Shown here piece after piece: positions 21,842-30,143 of a stretch of DNA of 64,000 nt. Below the pieces are notes generated by a model, which did not search any database, was not told the DNA's origin, and saw only the letters and a program-made list of their open reading frames with translations. Both the position numbers and the translations under genes were made by a program. This stretch comes from an uncultured Bacteroidales bacterium (GTDB lineage Bacteria; Bacteroidota; Bacteroidia; Bacteroidales; UBA932). The stretch covers positions 1 through 64,000 of the forward strand of contig CAMYVB010000004.1 of the NCBI GenBank assembly GCA_947302175.1. The letters run 5' to 3'. Every line of letters begins with the position of its first letter. Positions within the stretch are counted from its first letter, which is position 1.

Positions 21842-24436
21842 CTACATCTTGACGGTATAGCTGCCGGCTTTGTACTCCTTGGACTCGATCTGGCCGGGCA
21901 GGGTCACGGTGGCGGTGGCGCCCTTAGGCACGGTGAACTTCCATATCCACTGGTCGCCCTCGTAGCGCCAGGCGCTCTTGATAGTTCCTGCAGCCGAATC
22001 ATACTCGGCCTCGAGTGAGCCGAGACGCTTGTCGGGGACGGGGCTCATGATAATGTGCTTGAAACCGGGCACTGCGGGATCTGCGCATATGCCGGCAGCG
22101 GTCTCCCAAATCCACTGGCATACGCATCCGTAGGCGTAGTGATTGAAGCTGTTCATACCCTTGGGACCCATTCCCTTTTCGAGGGTATAGCTGTTCCAGC
22201 GCTCCCATATGGTGGTGGCGCCGTTGTCGACCGAGTAGAGCCAGCTGGGGTTCTTACGCTGGAAGAGAAGATCCCAGGCGATGTCGGACATGCCGTTGTC
22301 GGAGAGCACCTGCATGAGGATGGAGGTGCCGAGGAAACCGGTCTGCAGGCAGCCTTCGTGCTCCGCGAAATTCTGCCTCAGACGCTCGCACATCGAAGTT
22401 TTTGCTTCGCCATCGACAAGGCCAAGCTTCAGGGCGAAGAGGGCGGGAGTCTGCATGGTGTTGAGGATTTCGGTCTTGAAAGTGCCTTCGGGAGTCATGA
22501 ACTGCTCCTTAATATAATCGCACGCACTGCAGGCCATGCTGCGGTATTTCTCTTCGTCGCGGCCGGTAGAGGCTGCCATATCGGCAATCATATCGGCATC
22601 GAGAGCCCAATAGCAGGCGGAAAGATAGTTCCAGTAGACTATGGCGTCGGCCTTGGGCTTACGGACGTCATCGATATACTCGAACGCGCCGCCGCCGTTG
22701 CTCTCAAGGGCCTCGTAGCTCAGCCAGTCTGCCCACTGATAGTTGTGGTTCTCTTCGATGTGGGCGTTATGGTCGTATTTAGTTTCGTTCACATAGGTGA
22801 TGAACTTGTCCATAGCCTCCCAGTTCTCGTCCGCGATTGCATTGTCGCCGAACTGCTTCCACACTGTCCAGGGAACGATTACGCCGGCATCGGCCCAGCC
22901 CAGGCGCATCATTTCACCGCCATACTGGGCAAGAGGAGAGACGCCGGGGAAGCCGCCCTTTTCGCTCTGGGAATCGCGTACGTCGCGGGTCCATTTGTGG
23001 AAGAAAGCTGCGGTGTTGGCAAAGAAGGTGCCGGCCTCGGTGAAGACCTGAGTGTCGGCCATCCAGCCAAGGCGCTCATCCCTCTGAGGGCAGTCGGTGG
23101 GGACGGAAAGGTAGTTGGAAAGCTGACCCCAGTAGGTATTGGAAATGAGCTTATTGATAAGCTCGCTCCCGGTCGTGATGCGGCCTGTCTCGAGATTCTC
23201 GGCGATGGAGGTCACGGGGATTGACTTGATCGACTTGATGGTCACGGGGCCGTCGGCGGCGACTGAGGCGTAACGGTAGCCGAAGAAAGTGAAGCGGGGG
23301 CGGTAGGTTACGAACGCGCCTTTGCTGTCGGCAAATGTGTAGACGGCTTTGAAGAAAGTGTCGGGGACGCGAAGGTTGGTGCGGTGGCAGCTGCCTTCAG
23401 GGCCGTCCATGCCCCTCGCCACGGCACCGTTGCCGTCGTTCAGGATTTCTCCGGGGAGGAAGGTAAGGACAGTACCCTCTTCGGCTGCGAATTCAAACTC
23501 AGGCACGCCTGCGCAGTTCTGACCGAAATCGACTACCAGGGTGTCACCGGGAACAAGGTTGATGGTTTCACCGGCCACGAAAGAAGCTTTCTTGACCACT
23601 TTGCCATACTCTCCTTCCTTTTCGCCTTCAACTCCGCACCAAGTGTAAGCCTCGACGGGAAGCAGGGCCTTGTCGTCGCGGTGATGGATTTCGGCGCCGA
23701 CAGAAGGGACTATTTCGCCCTCGAACTCGGTATTGACTTCAGGCTCGGAAAGGAGCTCGGGGGTCTCGTATCCGGGCTTGACGCGGGCGTCGTACTCTTC
23801 GCCGTCGAATATACCGGCATGCTTGACGGGACCGGCTATACCGGCCGTCCACTTTTCAGTGTCCGTGCCGACAAGGGCAGTAGTACCGTCGGAATAAGTA
23901 AGGGCGAGGATGGAACGGAAGGCGCATTTCTTGCCAACCATGCCGTCGTGGCCGCCGGGGGTCACGATCTTGTCGCCCCACCAGCCGGGCAGAACGACCG
24001 CGCTGAAGACATTCTCCGCATCCTTTTTGGTGTCCATCATCGAAGTGACGTCGTAGGTGAAGGAGACGCGGGTCTTGTAAGGGTGGGTGAAACCGGGCTT
24101 GAGTACTTCCTGCCCCACGCGGCGCCCGTTGACAAATATCTCGTTTACGCCAAGGCTGGTGGTCATCCAGACAGCCTTGCTCACTTTCTTTTCATTGACA
24201 TTGGAGCAGAGGAACCAGGACGCTCCGTCAGCAGAACGGTTGTTTTCGCGACCTTTGACTTCGCCAGTGATTACGGGGGCATTGGCGGCGGAAATCCACT
24301 GCGACTGCTCCCAAGCCTCGTCGGGGAGGGCTTCGGTGCGCTTTCCGGAAGGGTTACGGTCCGTGCAGCAGGAGATGGCAAGAAGCGCCATGGCTGCAAC
24401 GGCGGCCGAAATTTTAAGGATGGATGATGCTTTCAT
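21842..24436 (-). CDS. Alpha-L-rhamnosidase lipoprotein (GH78)
   Basis: This 864-residue enzyme should remove terminal alpha-L-rhamnose from plant pectin side chains, flavonoid glycosides or bacterial glycans. A lipoprotein signal ends at LLAISC (Cys23). The N-terminal beta-domains carry the FVNGRRVGQE and PGFTHPYKTRV motifs. The (alpha/alpha)6 catalytic domain has CPQRDERLGWMADTQ near residue 455 with the general acid, and TIWERW near residue 743 with the likely general base glutamate. A C-terminal beta-sandwich follows. It has its own consensus promoter, and the GH29 gene upstream is a separate unit. Confidence 0.95.
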   Translation of the reverse strand: MKASSILKISAAVAAMALLAISCCTDRNPSGKRTEALPDEAWEQSQWISAANAPVITGEVKGRENNRSADGASWFLCSNVNEKKVSKAVWMTTSLGVNEIFVNGRRVGQEVLKPGFTHPYKTRVSFTYDVTSMMDTKKDAENVFSAVVLPGWWGDKIVTPGGHDGMVGKKCAFRSILALTYSDGTTALVGTDTEKWTAGIAGPVKHAGIFDGEEYDARVKPGYETPELLSEPEVNTEFEGEIVPSVGAEIHHRDDKALLPVEAYTWCGVEGEKEGEYGKVVKKASFVAGETINLVPGDTLVVDFGQNCAGVPEFEFAAEEGTVLTFLPGEILNDGNGAVARGMDGPEGSCHRTNLRVPDTFFKAVYTFADSKGAFVTYRPRFTFFGYRYASVAADGPVTIKSIKSIPVTSIAENLETGRITTGSELINKLISNTYWGQLSNYLSVPTDCPQRDERLGWMADTQVFTEAGTFFANTAAFFHKWTRDVRDSQSEKGGFPGVSPLAQYGGEMMRLGWADAGVIVPWTVWKQFGDNAIADENWEAMDKFITYVNETKYDHNAHIEENHNYQWADWLSYEALESNGGGAFEYIDDVRKPKADAIVYWNYLSACYWALDADMIADMAASTGRDEEKYRSMACSACDYIKEQFMTPEGTFKTEILNTMQTPALFALKLGLVDGEAKTSMCERLRQNFAEHEGCLQTGFLGTSILMQVLSDNGMSDIAWDLLFQRKNPSWLYSVDNGATTIWERWNSYTLEKGMGPKGMNSFNHYAYGCVCQWIWETAAGICADPAVPGFKHIIMSPVPDKRLGSLEAEYDSAAGTIKSAWRYEGDQWIWKFTVPKGATATVTLPGQIESKEYKAGSYTVKM

Positions 24437-24464
24437 ATTGTTATGTTGTTAATTGTCAGTCCTT

Positions 24465-24496
24465 CAAAGTTAGGAAATTGTTGTTTCAGAAACAAA
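24465..24496 (-). promoter_or_regulatory. Consensus promoter for the GH78 gene
   Basis: The minus strand has TTTG at 24496-24493, a 20-base spacer, then TAACTTTG at 24472-24465. This is a full -33/-7 match, with the start codon about 29 bases after it. Confidence 0.8.
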
Positions 24497-24523
24497 CGGT
24501 CTGTCGCAGATGTCTCCGAAGCC

Positions 24524-25972
24524 TTAGAAAGTTATTTTTACGACGTCGTCAATATATTTGCGCTTCTCATTAGGGAGTTTGAAGACAAGGAAACAGTCGC
24601 GGTAGATATAGGAAACGGGCTCGCCTGTCCTTAAGAGCCTCACTGACGAAGGAGCGCGGTCGGTCTTAACGGACACCTGGGCGTTGAAATCCGCGAGTAT
24701 ATGGGCATACCAGGTGTTTTCTCCGCGCGCCGTGAGGGGGACGTTGCTTCTTTCCGCTCCCGGGCCGGCACAATTGCCTGCTACGGACTCATAGCCGCTC
24801 TCCATCCAGTTTCTCAGTATATCAATCTCCTTATAATAATTGGGGTGCATGTCGCCAGTGCCGGCGGGGCCGACATTGATGAGGAAATTGCCGCCGAGGC
24901 TGCGGGCCGCGATAAAATGCTCCATGAACCATGACATGGGCCTGAAAACTCCGTTCATATTGTAGCCCCAGCCGCCGCCTTTGCCTGTCCATATGTGGCA
25001 TTCGTCCCACCATTTGGAAGGGATGTATGTGGGCTTAGTGCATTCGAAGGGCGTAGTAAAGTCGCCAATGCGCATGCTAGTGCCTTCGGGATTGTCGGGA
25101 TCGACAATATTGCCCCAGCGGTCGTTAATCACTATGTCGGGCTGCAGGCTGCGTATCCAGGCATACACCCTTTCGGTCTGCAGGTCGGAGACGGGGATTC
25201 CCCTCCAGCCCATTCCGTCGAGCCACAGGACGTCTATCTTACCGTAAGAAGTCAGCAGTTCCTCTAGCTGGACAATCACATAAGCGAAAAACTCTTCGAA
25301 AGCGCGACGGTTGGCGGCAGTGTCCGTGACAGGGGGAAGCTTCCCGCGGGTCTCAACGTCGAATTCGCTGAGCGGCATATCGCCGGGATAGTGCCAGTCG
25401 CGCGGGGAGTAGTAGAAACCGACCCGCATGCCCTGCCGGTGACAGGCATCTACGTAATCGCGAAGCAGGTCCCTGCCATGCATATACTGCTTTGTGCCTA
25501 TGCCGAGGCGCGAAGGCCAAAGCGCATAACCATCATGATGGCGCGTGGTGAGCACCGCATAGCGGAACCCCGCTTCACGGGCGGCATTCAGATAGCGGTC
25601 GGGGTTATAATCCTGCGGGTCAAACACGTATGCCTGGCCGTAATACTCCTCACGCGTATGATATTCGCCGCCCCACTTGTAGCCCTTTATCATATTCCAC
25701 GAAGGCTGGGCGCCTATCATGCTGTGTATGCCCCAGTGCATGAAAAGGCCAAGGCCCGCTTCTGGGAACCATTGGGCACCGCTGGCCGGATTGGGGAACA
25801 CGATGGGCTCCTCAAGCGGAGTGTTCAAAATCGCGAGCGCCTTATCAAGATCCGCCTGCGAGACTTTATAATCAGCGGGATCAATCACCCAGGGGTCGGT
25901 GACTCCCTGCGCCGATACGCCGACAGAGGGGAGCAGCGCCAAAAGGAAGAGGAAAATCTTTTTTGCAGTCAT
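24524..25972 (-). CDS. Alpha-L-fucosidase (GH29)
   Basis: This 482-residue secreted enzyme should release alpha-linked L-fucose. The signal peptide ends GVSAQG. The catalytic barrel shows GLFMHWGIHS, the TTRHHDGYALWPS motif, and KIDVLWLDGMGW, whose aspartate near residue 250 is the family nucleophile. A C-terminal beta-domain of about 100 residues follows. The rhamnosidase, sialidase and hexosaminidase genes nearby fit mucin-like or plant glycan use, although no susC/susD pair is present in the window. Exact linkage preference cannot be told. Confidence 0.94.
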   Translation of the reverse strand: MTAKKIFLFLLALLPSVGVSAQGVTDPWVIDPADYKVSQADLDKALAILNTPLEEPIVFPNPASGAQWFPEAGLGLFMHWGIHSMIGAQPSWNMIKGYKWGGEYHTREEYYGQAYVFDPQDYNPDRYLNAAREAGFRYAVLTTRHHDGYALWPSRLGIGTKQYMHGRDLLRDYVDACHRQGMRVGFYYSPRDWHYPGDMPLSEFDVETRGKLPPVTDTAANRRAFEEFFAYVIVQLEELLTSYGKIDVLWLDGMGWRGIPVSDLQTERVYAWIRSLQPDIVINDRWGNIVDPDNPEGTSMRIGDFTTPFECTKPTYIPSKWWDECHIWTGKGGGWGYNMNGVFRPMSWFMEHFIAARSLGGNFLINVGPAGTGDMHPNYYKEIDILRNWMESGYESVAGNCAGPGAERSNVPLTARGENTWYAHILADFNAQVSVKTDRAPSSVRLLRTGEPVSYIYRDCFLVFKLPNEKRKYIDDVVKITF

Positions 25973-25979
25973 AGTGATA

Positions 25980-26016
25980 CAAATTTAATAAATTCCGTCG
26001 CTTTTTTGTAAGTTTG
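25980..26016. promoter_or_regulatory. Divergent -7 elements (GH29 and nitroreductase)
   Basis: The minus strand reads TAAATTTG at 25987-25980 for the fucosidase, and the plus strand reads TAAGTTTG at 26009-26016 for the nitroreductase. A weak TTTA at 25984-25987 could be the -33 of the latter. The plus-strand position argues that translation starts at ATG 26041 and not upstream. Confidence 0.55.
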
Positions 26017-26040
26017 CGCTTGACTCAAACAATAAGCATT

Positions 26041-26655
26041 ATGAAACACAGGTCAATACTTACCCTGGCGGCCGTCGCCCTTGCGCTTATTTCCTGCACT
26101 CAGGGGCAGAAATCTCCCGCCACCCCCTCTTTCGACGAAGTGCTCCAGTCCCGCAGGAGCGTGCGCAGTTACGATGCGTCCAAAACCATCTCCGAAGCTG
26201 AGATTCGCGAAGTTGTAGCCGCCGCACAGGAGGCCCCTTCTTGGATCAATTACGAGCCCACGAAATTCTATGTTGCGATTACTCCCGGGAAAATCGAGGA
26301 AGTGAAGGGCGCAGTAGGTCGCAACCGCGAGCGACTCGAGGGCGTGTCAGCGCTCATCGTCACCACTTTCGAAAACAGCAAGTCTGGCTTTGTGGACGGC
26401 AACCAGGTCGACCCCATAGGCGACATGTGGGGCGCGCACGACTGCGGTCTTGCCACTTCCTATTTCATCCTTAAAGCACGCTCAATGGGCTTTGACACCC
26501 TTATCATGGGCGGAAGGAACGCCGAAGAGCTGCGCACCATTTTCTCAATCCCCGAAAATGAGACCGTGATGGCGGTTGTAGCTCTTGGCTACCGCAAGGA
26601 CGAACCCAAGAGGCCCGAGCGCCGCGAAATCGACGAGATTTTGAAATTTTTCTAG
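26041..26655 (+). CDS. Nitroreductase-family lipoprotein
   Basis: This 204-residue protein has the FMN-dependent nitroreductase fold behind a lipoprotein signal ending LISC. The SRRSVRSYD motif near the start is the FMN phosphate-binding region, APSWINYEP is the second conserved block, and GLATSYFILKARSMGFDTLIMGG the third. The ATG 26041 start is chosen because it gives a canonical lipoprotein signal. Nitroreductases are usually cytoplasmic; export is an oddity seen in some Bacteroidetes members and would need a route for the flavin. The substrate is unknown. Confidence 0.88.
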   Translation: MKHRSILTLAAVALALISCTQGQKSPATPSFDEVLQSRRSVRSYDASKTISEAEIREVVAAAQEAPSWINYEPTKFYVAITPGKIEEVKGAVGRNRERLEGVSALIVTTFENSKSGFVDGNQVDPIGDMWGAHDCGLATSYFILKARSMGFDTLIMGGRNAEELRTIFSIPENETVMAVVALGYRKDEPKRPERREIDEILKFF

Positions 26656-26674
26656 GGCTTTGCTCTAAAATAAC

Positions 26675-26682
26675 TATATTTG
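26675..26682 (+). promoter_or_regulatory. -7 element for tRNA-Arg
   Basis: TATATTTG matches TAnnTTTG and lies 28 bases before the mature tRNA start. No -33 TTTG at the normal spacing is seen. Confidence 0.5.
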
Positions 26683-26710
26683 CACCCTCAATTTTGAGGA
26701 ATGCAAATAA

Positions 26711-26784
26711 GGTCCCGTAGCTCAGTCGGATAGAGCAACAGCCTTCTAAGCTGTGGGTCATGCGTTCGAGTCGCATCGGGATCA
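26711..26784 (+). tRNA. tRNA-Arg (anticodon TCT)
   Basis: The cloverleaf is complete: acceptor GGTCCCG/CGGGATC with one G-T pair, D-stem GCTC/GAGC, anticodon stem ACAGC/GCTGT with loop CTTCTAA (anticodon TCT, reading AGA/AGG), and T-stem ATGCG/CGCAT with TTCGAGT loop. The discriminator is A. CCA is not encoded. Confidence 0.97.
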
Positions 26785-26842
26785 CTTATTTCTCCCCTAC
26801 CCCCTCGCCAGAGGGGATTTTTAATTTTTTCAGTACTATGTA

Positions 26843-26893
26843 TTGCAAAGTATTAAAAAATATTTATATCTTTGCAGTGAAATATACTTTGCA
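26843..26893 (+). promoter_or_regulatory. Promoter and likely PadR operator for the PspC-PadR operon
   Basis: The -7 element TATCTTTG (26867-26874) has TTG at 26843-26845 at a 21-base spacing. A perfect 10-bp inverted repeat, TGCAAAGTAT (26844-26853) and ATACTTTGCA (26884-26893), brackets the promoter. The left half overlaps the -33 site and the right half lies between the transcript start and the ATG, an arrangement that would let the PadR protein of this operon repress its own promoter. Confidence 0.65.
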
Positions 26894-26895
26894 CG

Positions 26896-27468
26896 ATGAA
26901 AAATCTAACTAACATTTCACTTGCAGGAAGGGGATTTACCCTCGAAGACGATGCCTATCTCCGTCTGAACCAGTATCTTGAGCACTATCGCATCCGCCTC
27001 TCCGACCCTGAGCTCCAGAAGGGCGAGGTGATGGACGAAATCGAGAGCCGCATAGCCGAAATCTTCTACCAGGAAATCGGCGAAAGCAATCGAGTCATCA
27101 CCCTTCCCGTAGTCGAGAAGATGGCCTCCACCCTCGGCATGCCCGACGGCTCCGCCGAAAGGGTTTATACTTCCCAGGAAAGCGGAGAGAAAGCGTTACG
27201 CCCCAAAAAGCTTTTCCGCAACCCCGATGAGAAATCCATCGCCGGCGTTTGCTCCGGCATCGCCGTCTATTTCGATGTCGATATAACGCTCGTCAGGATT
27301 GTAATGCTCATTGCCCTGCTCGCCGGTTCCGCAGGATTCTGGGTCTATGTAATATTCTGGATTGCGGTTCCCGTTGCCGACACTCCGGCCAAGAAGTGCG
27401 AAATGTACGGTCTCGAGCCCACTGCTGACAACCTCGCCCGCTTTGCCCGCGGCGCCAAAAGGCCCTAA
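26896..27468 (+). CDS. PspC-domain membrane protein
   Basis: This 190-residue protein has an N-terminal region of about 100 residues (charged, alpha-helical) and then a PspC domain: LFRNPDEKSIAGVCSGIAVYFDVD, followed by a membrane helix at about residues 135-158 that ends in VYVIFWIAVP. PspC domains act in envelope stress responses. It is translated just before a PadR regulator, with only 2 bases between stop and start, as is common in Bacteroidetes. The N-terminal part is shared with Bacteroidetes PspC proteins and has no clear function. Confidence 0.9.
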   Translation: MKNLTNISLAGRGFTLEDDAYLRLNQYLEHYRIRLSDPELQKGEVMDEIESRIAEIFYQEIGESNRVITLPVVEKMASTLGMPDGSAERVYTSQESGEKALRPKKLFRNPDEKSIAGVCSGIAVYFDVDITLVRIVMLIALLAGSAGFWVYVIFWIAVPVADTPAKKCEMYGLEPTADNLARFARGAKRP

Positions 27469-27470
27469 TC

Positions 27471-27800
27471 ATGGATAATGTCAGTGATAACGTGCGCTCC
27501 CAGATGCGCAAAGGGGTGCTTGAATATTGCATCCTGTGCATACTCCACCGTGGCGAAGGCTATGCCTCCGGCATAATGGAAAAGCTCCGCAGCGCCAATA
27601 TGCCCATAGTGGAAGGCACGCTCTACCCCCTGCTTATCCGCCAGAAGAACCAGGGACTGCTCTCCTATCGCTGGGAAGAATCCCCCCAGGGTCCTCCCCG
27701 CAAGTACTACTCGATTACGGAAAAAGGCCGCGCTCAGCTTGCCGAAATGGATAGCGCCTGGCAGGAAATCGCCGCCGCCATTTCTTCCCTTAAAGACTGA
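27471..27800 (+). CDS. PadR-family transcriptional regulator
   Basis: This 109-residue winged-helix protein matches PadR regulators of the short (s2) class. The recognition region reads GEGYASGIMEKL...VEGTLYPLL, the wing has PPRKYYSITEKGR, and a C-terminal helix gives dimerisation. It is 2 bases after the PspC gene and is the obvious candidate to bind the inverted repeat TGCAAAGTAT at the operon promoter. The pair probably forms an autoregulated envelope-stress unit. The inducing signal is unknown. Confidence 0.93.
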   Translation: MDNVSDNVRSQMRKGVLEYCILCILHRGEGYASGIMEKLRSANMPIVEGTLYPLLIRQKNQGLLSYRWEESPQGPPRKYYSITEKGRAQLAEMDSAWQEIAAAISSLKD

Positions 27801-27812
27801 TTGTTAACAATA

Positions 27813-27847
27813 TAAAAAGCGGGATGAATTGCTTCATCCCGCTTTTA
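27813..27847 (+). terminator. Intrinsic terminator after padR
   Basis: A long stem, AAAAGCGGGATGAA/TTCATCCCGCTTTT, closes on a 4-base loop and ends in T residues. It follows the padR stop by 12 bases. Because its left flank is A-rich, it can also end the convergent tRNA-Ser transcript. Confidence 0.92.
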
Positions 27848-27855
27848 TCGTTTTG

Positions 27856-27940
27856 CGGAGGCGGAGGGATTCGAACCCCCGGAACGTTGCCGTTCAACAG
27901 TTTTCAAGACTGCCGCCATCGACCACTCGGCCACACCTCC
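27856..27940 (-). tRNA. tRNA-Ser (anticodon TGA)
   Basis: On the minus strand the acceptor GGAGGTG pairs with CGCCTCC, the anticodon loop is CTTGAAA (anticodon TGA), and a long variable arm typical of serine tRNA (around AACGGCAACGTT) is present. The discriminator is G. CCA is not encoded. Confidence 0.97.
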
Positions 27941-27956
27941 TTAGTGAAAGGGTCTG

Positions 27957-27988
27957 CAAATATATCTAAATTTCGGAATTTGAGCAAA
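27957..27988 (-). promoter_or_regulatory. Consensus promoter for tRNA-Ser
   Basis: The minus strand has TTTG at 27988-27985, a 20-base spacer and TATATTTG at 27964-27957. The tRNA begins 16 bases after the -7 element. This is a full match to the Bacteroidetes pattern. Confidence 0.8.
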
Positions 27989-28069
27989 ATGTTACGCCCC
28001 GAGGCGGGCATATTTGGCGGAATCGCACAAAGAAACTAAATTAGCAGGCAAGTAAATGCTCCTTAACAC

Positions 28070-28486
28070 ATGAAAACAAGAGCCATCATCCTCTCCATTC
28101 TTCTCGCCCTTGCGTCAGCGACATCCTGCATCACATTGACCGTCGCAAGCCTCGCGTCCTCGGCAGCATACGCCTTCGAGACCCGCCCGACCCGCATCAA
28201 AGGCACCACGATAAAGCAAATCAACGACAAAGCCGCCATCATCCGAAACAAGTCAGGGGAAGTGTACTGCATAGTATATCCCTTCTCCCCCTACGAGGAC
28301 GGGATGGAGATCAACGACAGATTCCGCCGCGGCGGCATATATGAATATGACGACGAGCTGAGCGGAACAAAAAAGAAGCTTTATATCTACGTGCTCTCGA
28401 GCGATATCGAGAACCTTGCCGAGACTGCCATCCATCTCGACTACCGCTACCAAGAGCAGGACAAGCAGCCCACATATCAGATTTAG
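28070..28486 (+). CDS. Small lipoprotein of unknown function
   Basis: This 138-residue protein begins with a hydrophobic signal ending ATSC (Cys20), so it is probably a lipoprotein. The mature part has a basic stretch (TRPTRIKGTTIKQ) and a mixed alpha/beta region; I do not recognise a family. It converges on radC with only 6 bases between the stops. No consensus promoter is visible in the 130 bases upstream, where the tRNA-Ser promoter lies. An opposite-strand reading is less plausible because it lacks any signal or family feature. Confidence 0.65.
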   Translation: MKTRAIILSILLALASATSCITLTVASLASSAAYAFETRPTRIKGTTIKQINDKAAIIRNKSGEVYCIVYPFSPYEDGMEINDRFRRGGIYEYDDELSGTKKKLYIYVLSSDIENLAETAIHLDYRYQEQDKQPTYQI

Positions 28487-28492
28487 CAAGCC

Positions 28493-29182
28493 CTACAAGG
28501 CCCTTGTCATCATTTCGTCAGAAAAACTGTAGAAACAGTCGTCGCACACCACGAGGTGGTCAAGGAGCCTCAGGTCCATTGAAACGGCCGCCTGACGTAT
28601 GTCCTCCGTCAGGTCAATGTCCGCCTGGCTGGGAAGGGGATTTCCAGAAGGGTGGTTGTGGATGAGCACTATGTATTTAGCTTTGTGGGCTAGTGCCTGT
28701 CTGATTATTTCCCGTTTATCAACCAGCGTCATGTCCGTGCCTCCGCCGGTCACTTTGAGTTTGGCCACGGGATATTGGGAGCTGTTGAGGAGCAGTATCC
28801 AGCATTCTTCCCATTGCAGGCCCTTAAGATGAGGTATCATCATGCGGAATATTTTTCCGGGCGTTTTGACAGCTGAACGGGTTTCGTAGGCCGTTTCATT
28901 CATGAAGCGGCGCCCCAGTTCCAGGGCGGCTGCAATAGCCGGGGCCTTTGCGTTTTTTATGCCAGGTACTTTACACAAGGCCTTGAGGTCCATATGAGAC
29001 AGTTTGACGAGACTCCCTTCGGCGGAAAAAAGAAGACCATGAGCCACCTCCAGGGCGCTTTTGCTCTTGGTTCCAGTGCGAATGAGGATTGCGAGAAGTT
29101 CGGCGTCGGAAAGGAATTCCGCTCCTTTGGAAAGAAGTTTTTCGCGCGGCCTTTCAGACAGGCACAGTTCAGATATTTTCAT
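28493..29182 (-). CDS. radC: RadC-family JAB-domain protein
   Basis: This 229-residue protein is a full-length RadC homologue. The N-terminal helix-hairpin-helix region includes LLSDAELLAILIRTG and LCKVPGIKNAKA. The C-terminal JAB/MPN domain has the metal motif HNHPSGNPLPSQAD near residues 173-186. Despite the name, the family has no firm role in DNA repair, and the metal site suggests a hydrolase. Transcription starts from a -7 element at 29206-29213, close to the ATG. Confidence 0.96.
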   Translation of the reverse strand: MKISELCLSERPREKLLSKGAEFLSDAELLAILIRTGTKSKSALEVAHGLLFSAEGSLVKLSHMDLKALCKVPGIKNAKAPAIAAALELGRRFMNETAYETRSAVKTPGKIFRMMIPHLKGLQWEECWILLLNSSQYPVAKLKVTGGGTDMTLVDKREIIRQALAHKAKYIVLIHNHPSGNPLPSQADIDLTEDIRQAAVSMDLRLLDHLVVCDDCFYSFSDEMMTRAL

Positions 29183-29205
29183 TATCGCTTAAGTTTGGTC
29201 TGAAG

Positions 29206-29213
29206 CAAAATTA
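29206..29213 (-). promoter_or_regulatory. -7 element for radC
   Basis: The minus strand reads TAATTTTG, with CTTG (partial -33) 20 bases upstream at 29237-29234. The radC start codon is about 23 bases downstream. Confidence 0.55.
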
Positions 29214-29302
29214 TAACCCGGCCAAGGTTTGCGCAAGAGTTCTTTCCCTTTCCGGAAACGAACAAATGCAGTTTTTTATGTTTTTTATAATTCTTTAACG
29301 AT

Positions 29303-29310
29303 TATCTTTG
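29303..29310 (+). promoter_or_regulatory. -7 element for the PAP2 phosphatase operon
   Basis: TATCTTTG matches TAnnTTTG, and the ATG is 25 bases downstream. The upstream region is T-rich without a clear -33 TTTG. Confidence 0.5.
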
Positions 29311-29334
29311 CCATAGGCTAAAAAATACTCGTTT

Positions 29335-30123
29335 ATGATCAGGAAATTTTCTGCGGCACTCATACTTCTATCCTTATTTGCCTTCGCCGCTCCAGGTGAG
29401 GGGAAAAACAAAGTCGAGCCATATCTTAGGGCGAAGGATCTTCCCGACGCAATGATCTTCCTTCCGTCTCCTCCCGAGCCCGGAAGCATGGAATTCGTCC
29501 TCGACGAGGCCCGCCACAAATGGGGAAAGAGCCTTCGCGATACCCCTCGCGGCGTTCGTGCCATACGCGAAACTACCACTGACCCAGACACTATGGCCCT
29601 GATGTTCAGCGAGGCTTTCGGAAGGGAGCTTTCTCGCGAAGCGACCCCTAATACCATGCGGCTGATAGACCGATCTATAAAGACCTTCCGCGCGGCTGCC
29701 GCCCTTCCAAAACAGCGCTATATGCGCAAGCGTCCCTACGTCTATTATGAAGAAGGGACCCTTATCTCCGAACATGAGACCTACCTTAGATACACCGGCT
29801 CATATCCTTCCGGCCACACCGTGCGAGGCTGGGGAATGGCTCTCCTTCTGTCCACCCTCAATCCTGAAAGGCGGAACGAACTGCTCCTCGCCGGCTACGA
29901 ATGGGGGCAGAGCCGCGTGATCGCCGGTTATCACTGGCAGAGCGACGTCGATGCCGCAAGGCTCCTCGTGTCCGCCACTTACGCGGTCATGCTGTCGTGT
30001 CCGGAGTTTGTAAAAGACCTTGAATTGGCCCGGCAGGAGCTCTTCGGGACAGCCTCAGAAGCGAGAAATGACAATATTACCGATCTTTCATGCAAGATTT
30101 CCACTACTCCGGCGTTTAATTAG
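29335..30123 (+). CDS. Class A acid phosphatase (PAP2 family)
   Basis: This 262-residue secreted enzyme has the complete PAP2 phosphatase signature: K-x6-RP near residue 126 (KQRYMRKRP), PSGHT near residue 158 with the general acid histidine, and SRVIAGYHWQSDVDAAR near residues 194-210 with the nucleophile histidine. A signal peptide at the N-terminus directs it to the periplasm. Class A phosphatases remove phosphate from many organic monoesters. It is followed after 20 bases by the vWA lipoprotein gene. Confidence 0.93.
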   Translation: MIRKFSAALILLSLFAFAAPGEGKNKVEPYLRAKDLPDAMIFLPSPPEPGSMEFVLDEARHKWGKSLRDTPRGVRAIRETTTDPDTMALMFSEAFGRELSREATPNTMRLIDRSIKTFRAAAALPKQRYMRKRPYVYYEEGTLISEHETYLRYTGSYPSGHTVRGWGMALLLSTLNPERRNELLLAGYEWGQSRVIAGYHWQSDVDAARLLVSATYAVMLSCPEFVKDLELARQELFGTASEARNDNITDLSCKISTTPAFN

Positions 30124-30143
30124 CAAACGTTAAAAGTAGAGCT

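Noticed and set aside
28063..28272. Short minus-strand frame opposite the small lipoprotein
   Set aside because: It has no start context or family features; the plus strand has a complete lipoprotein signal.
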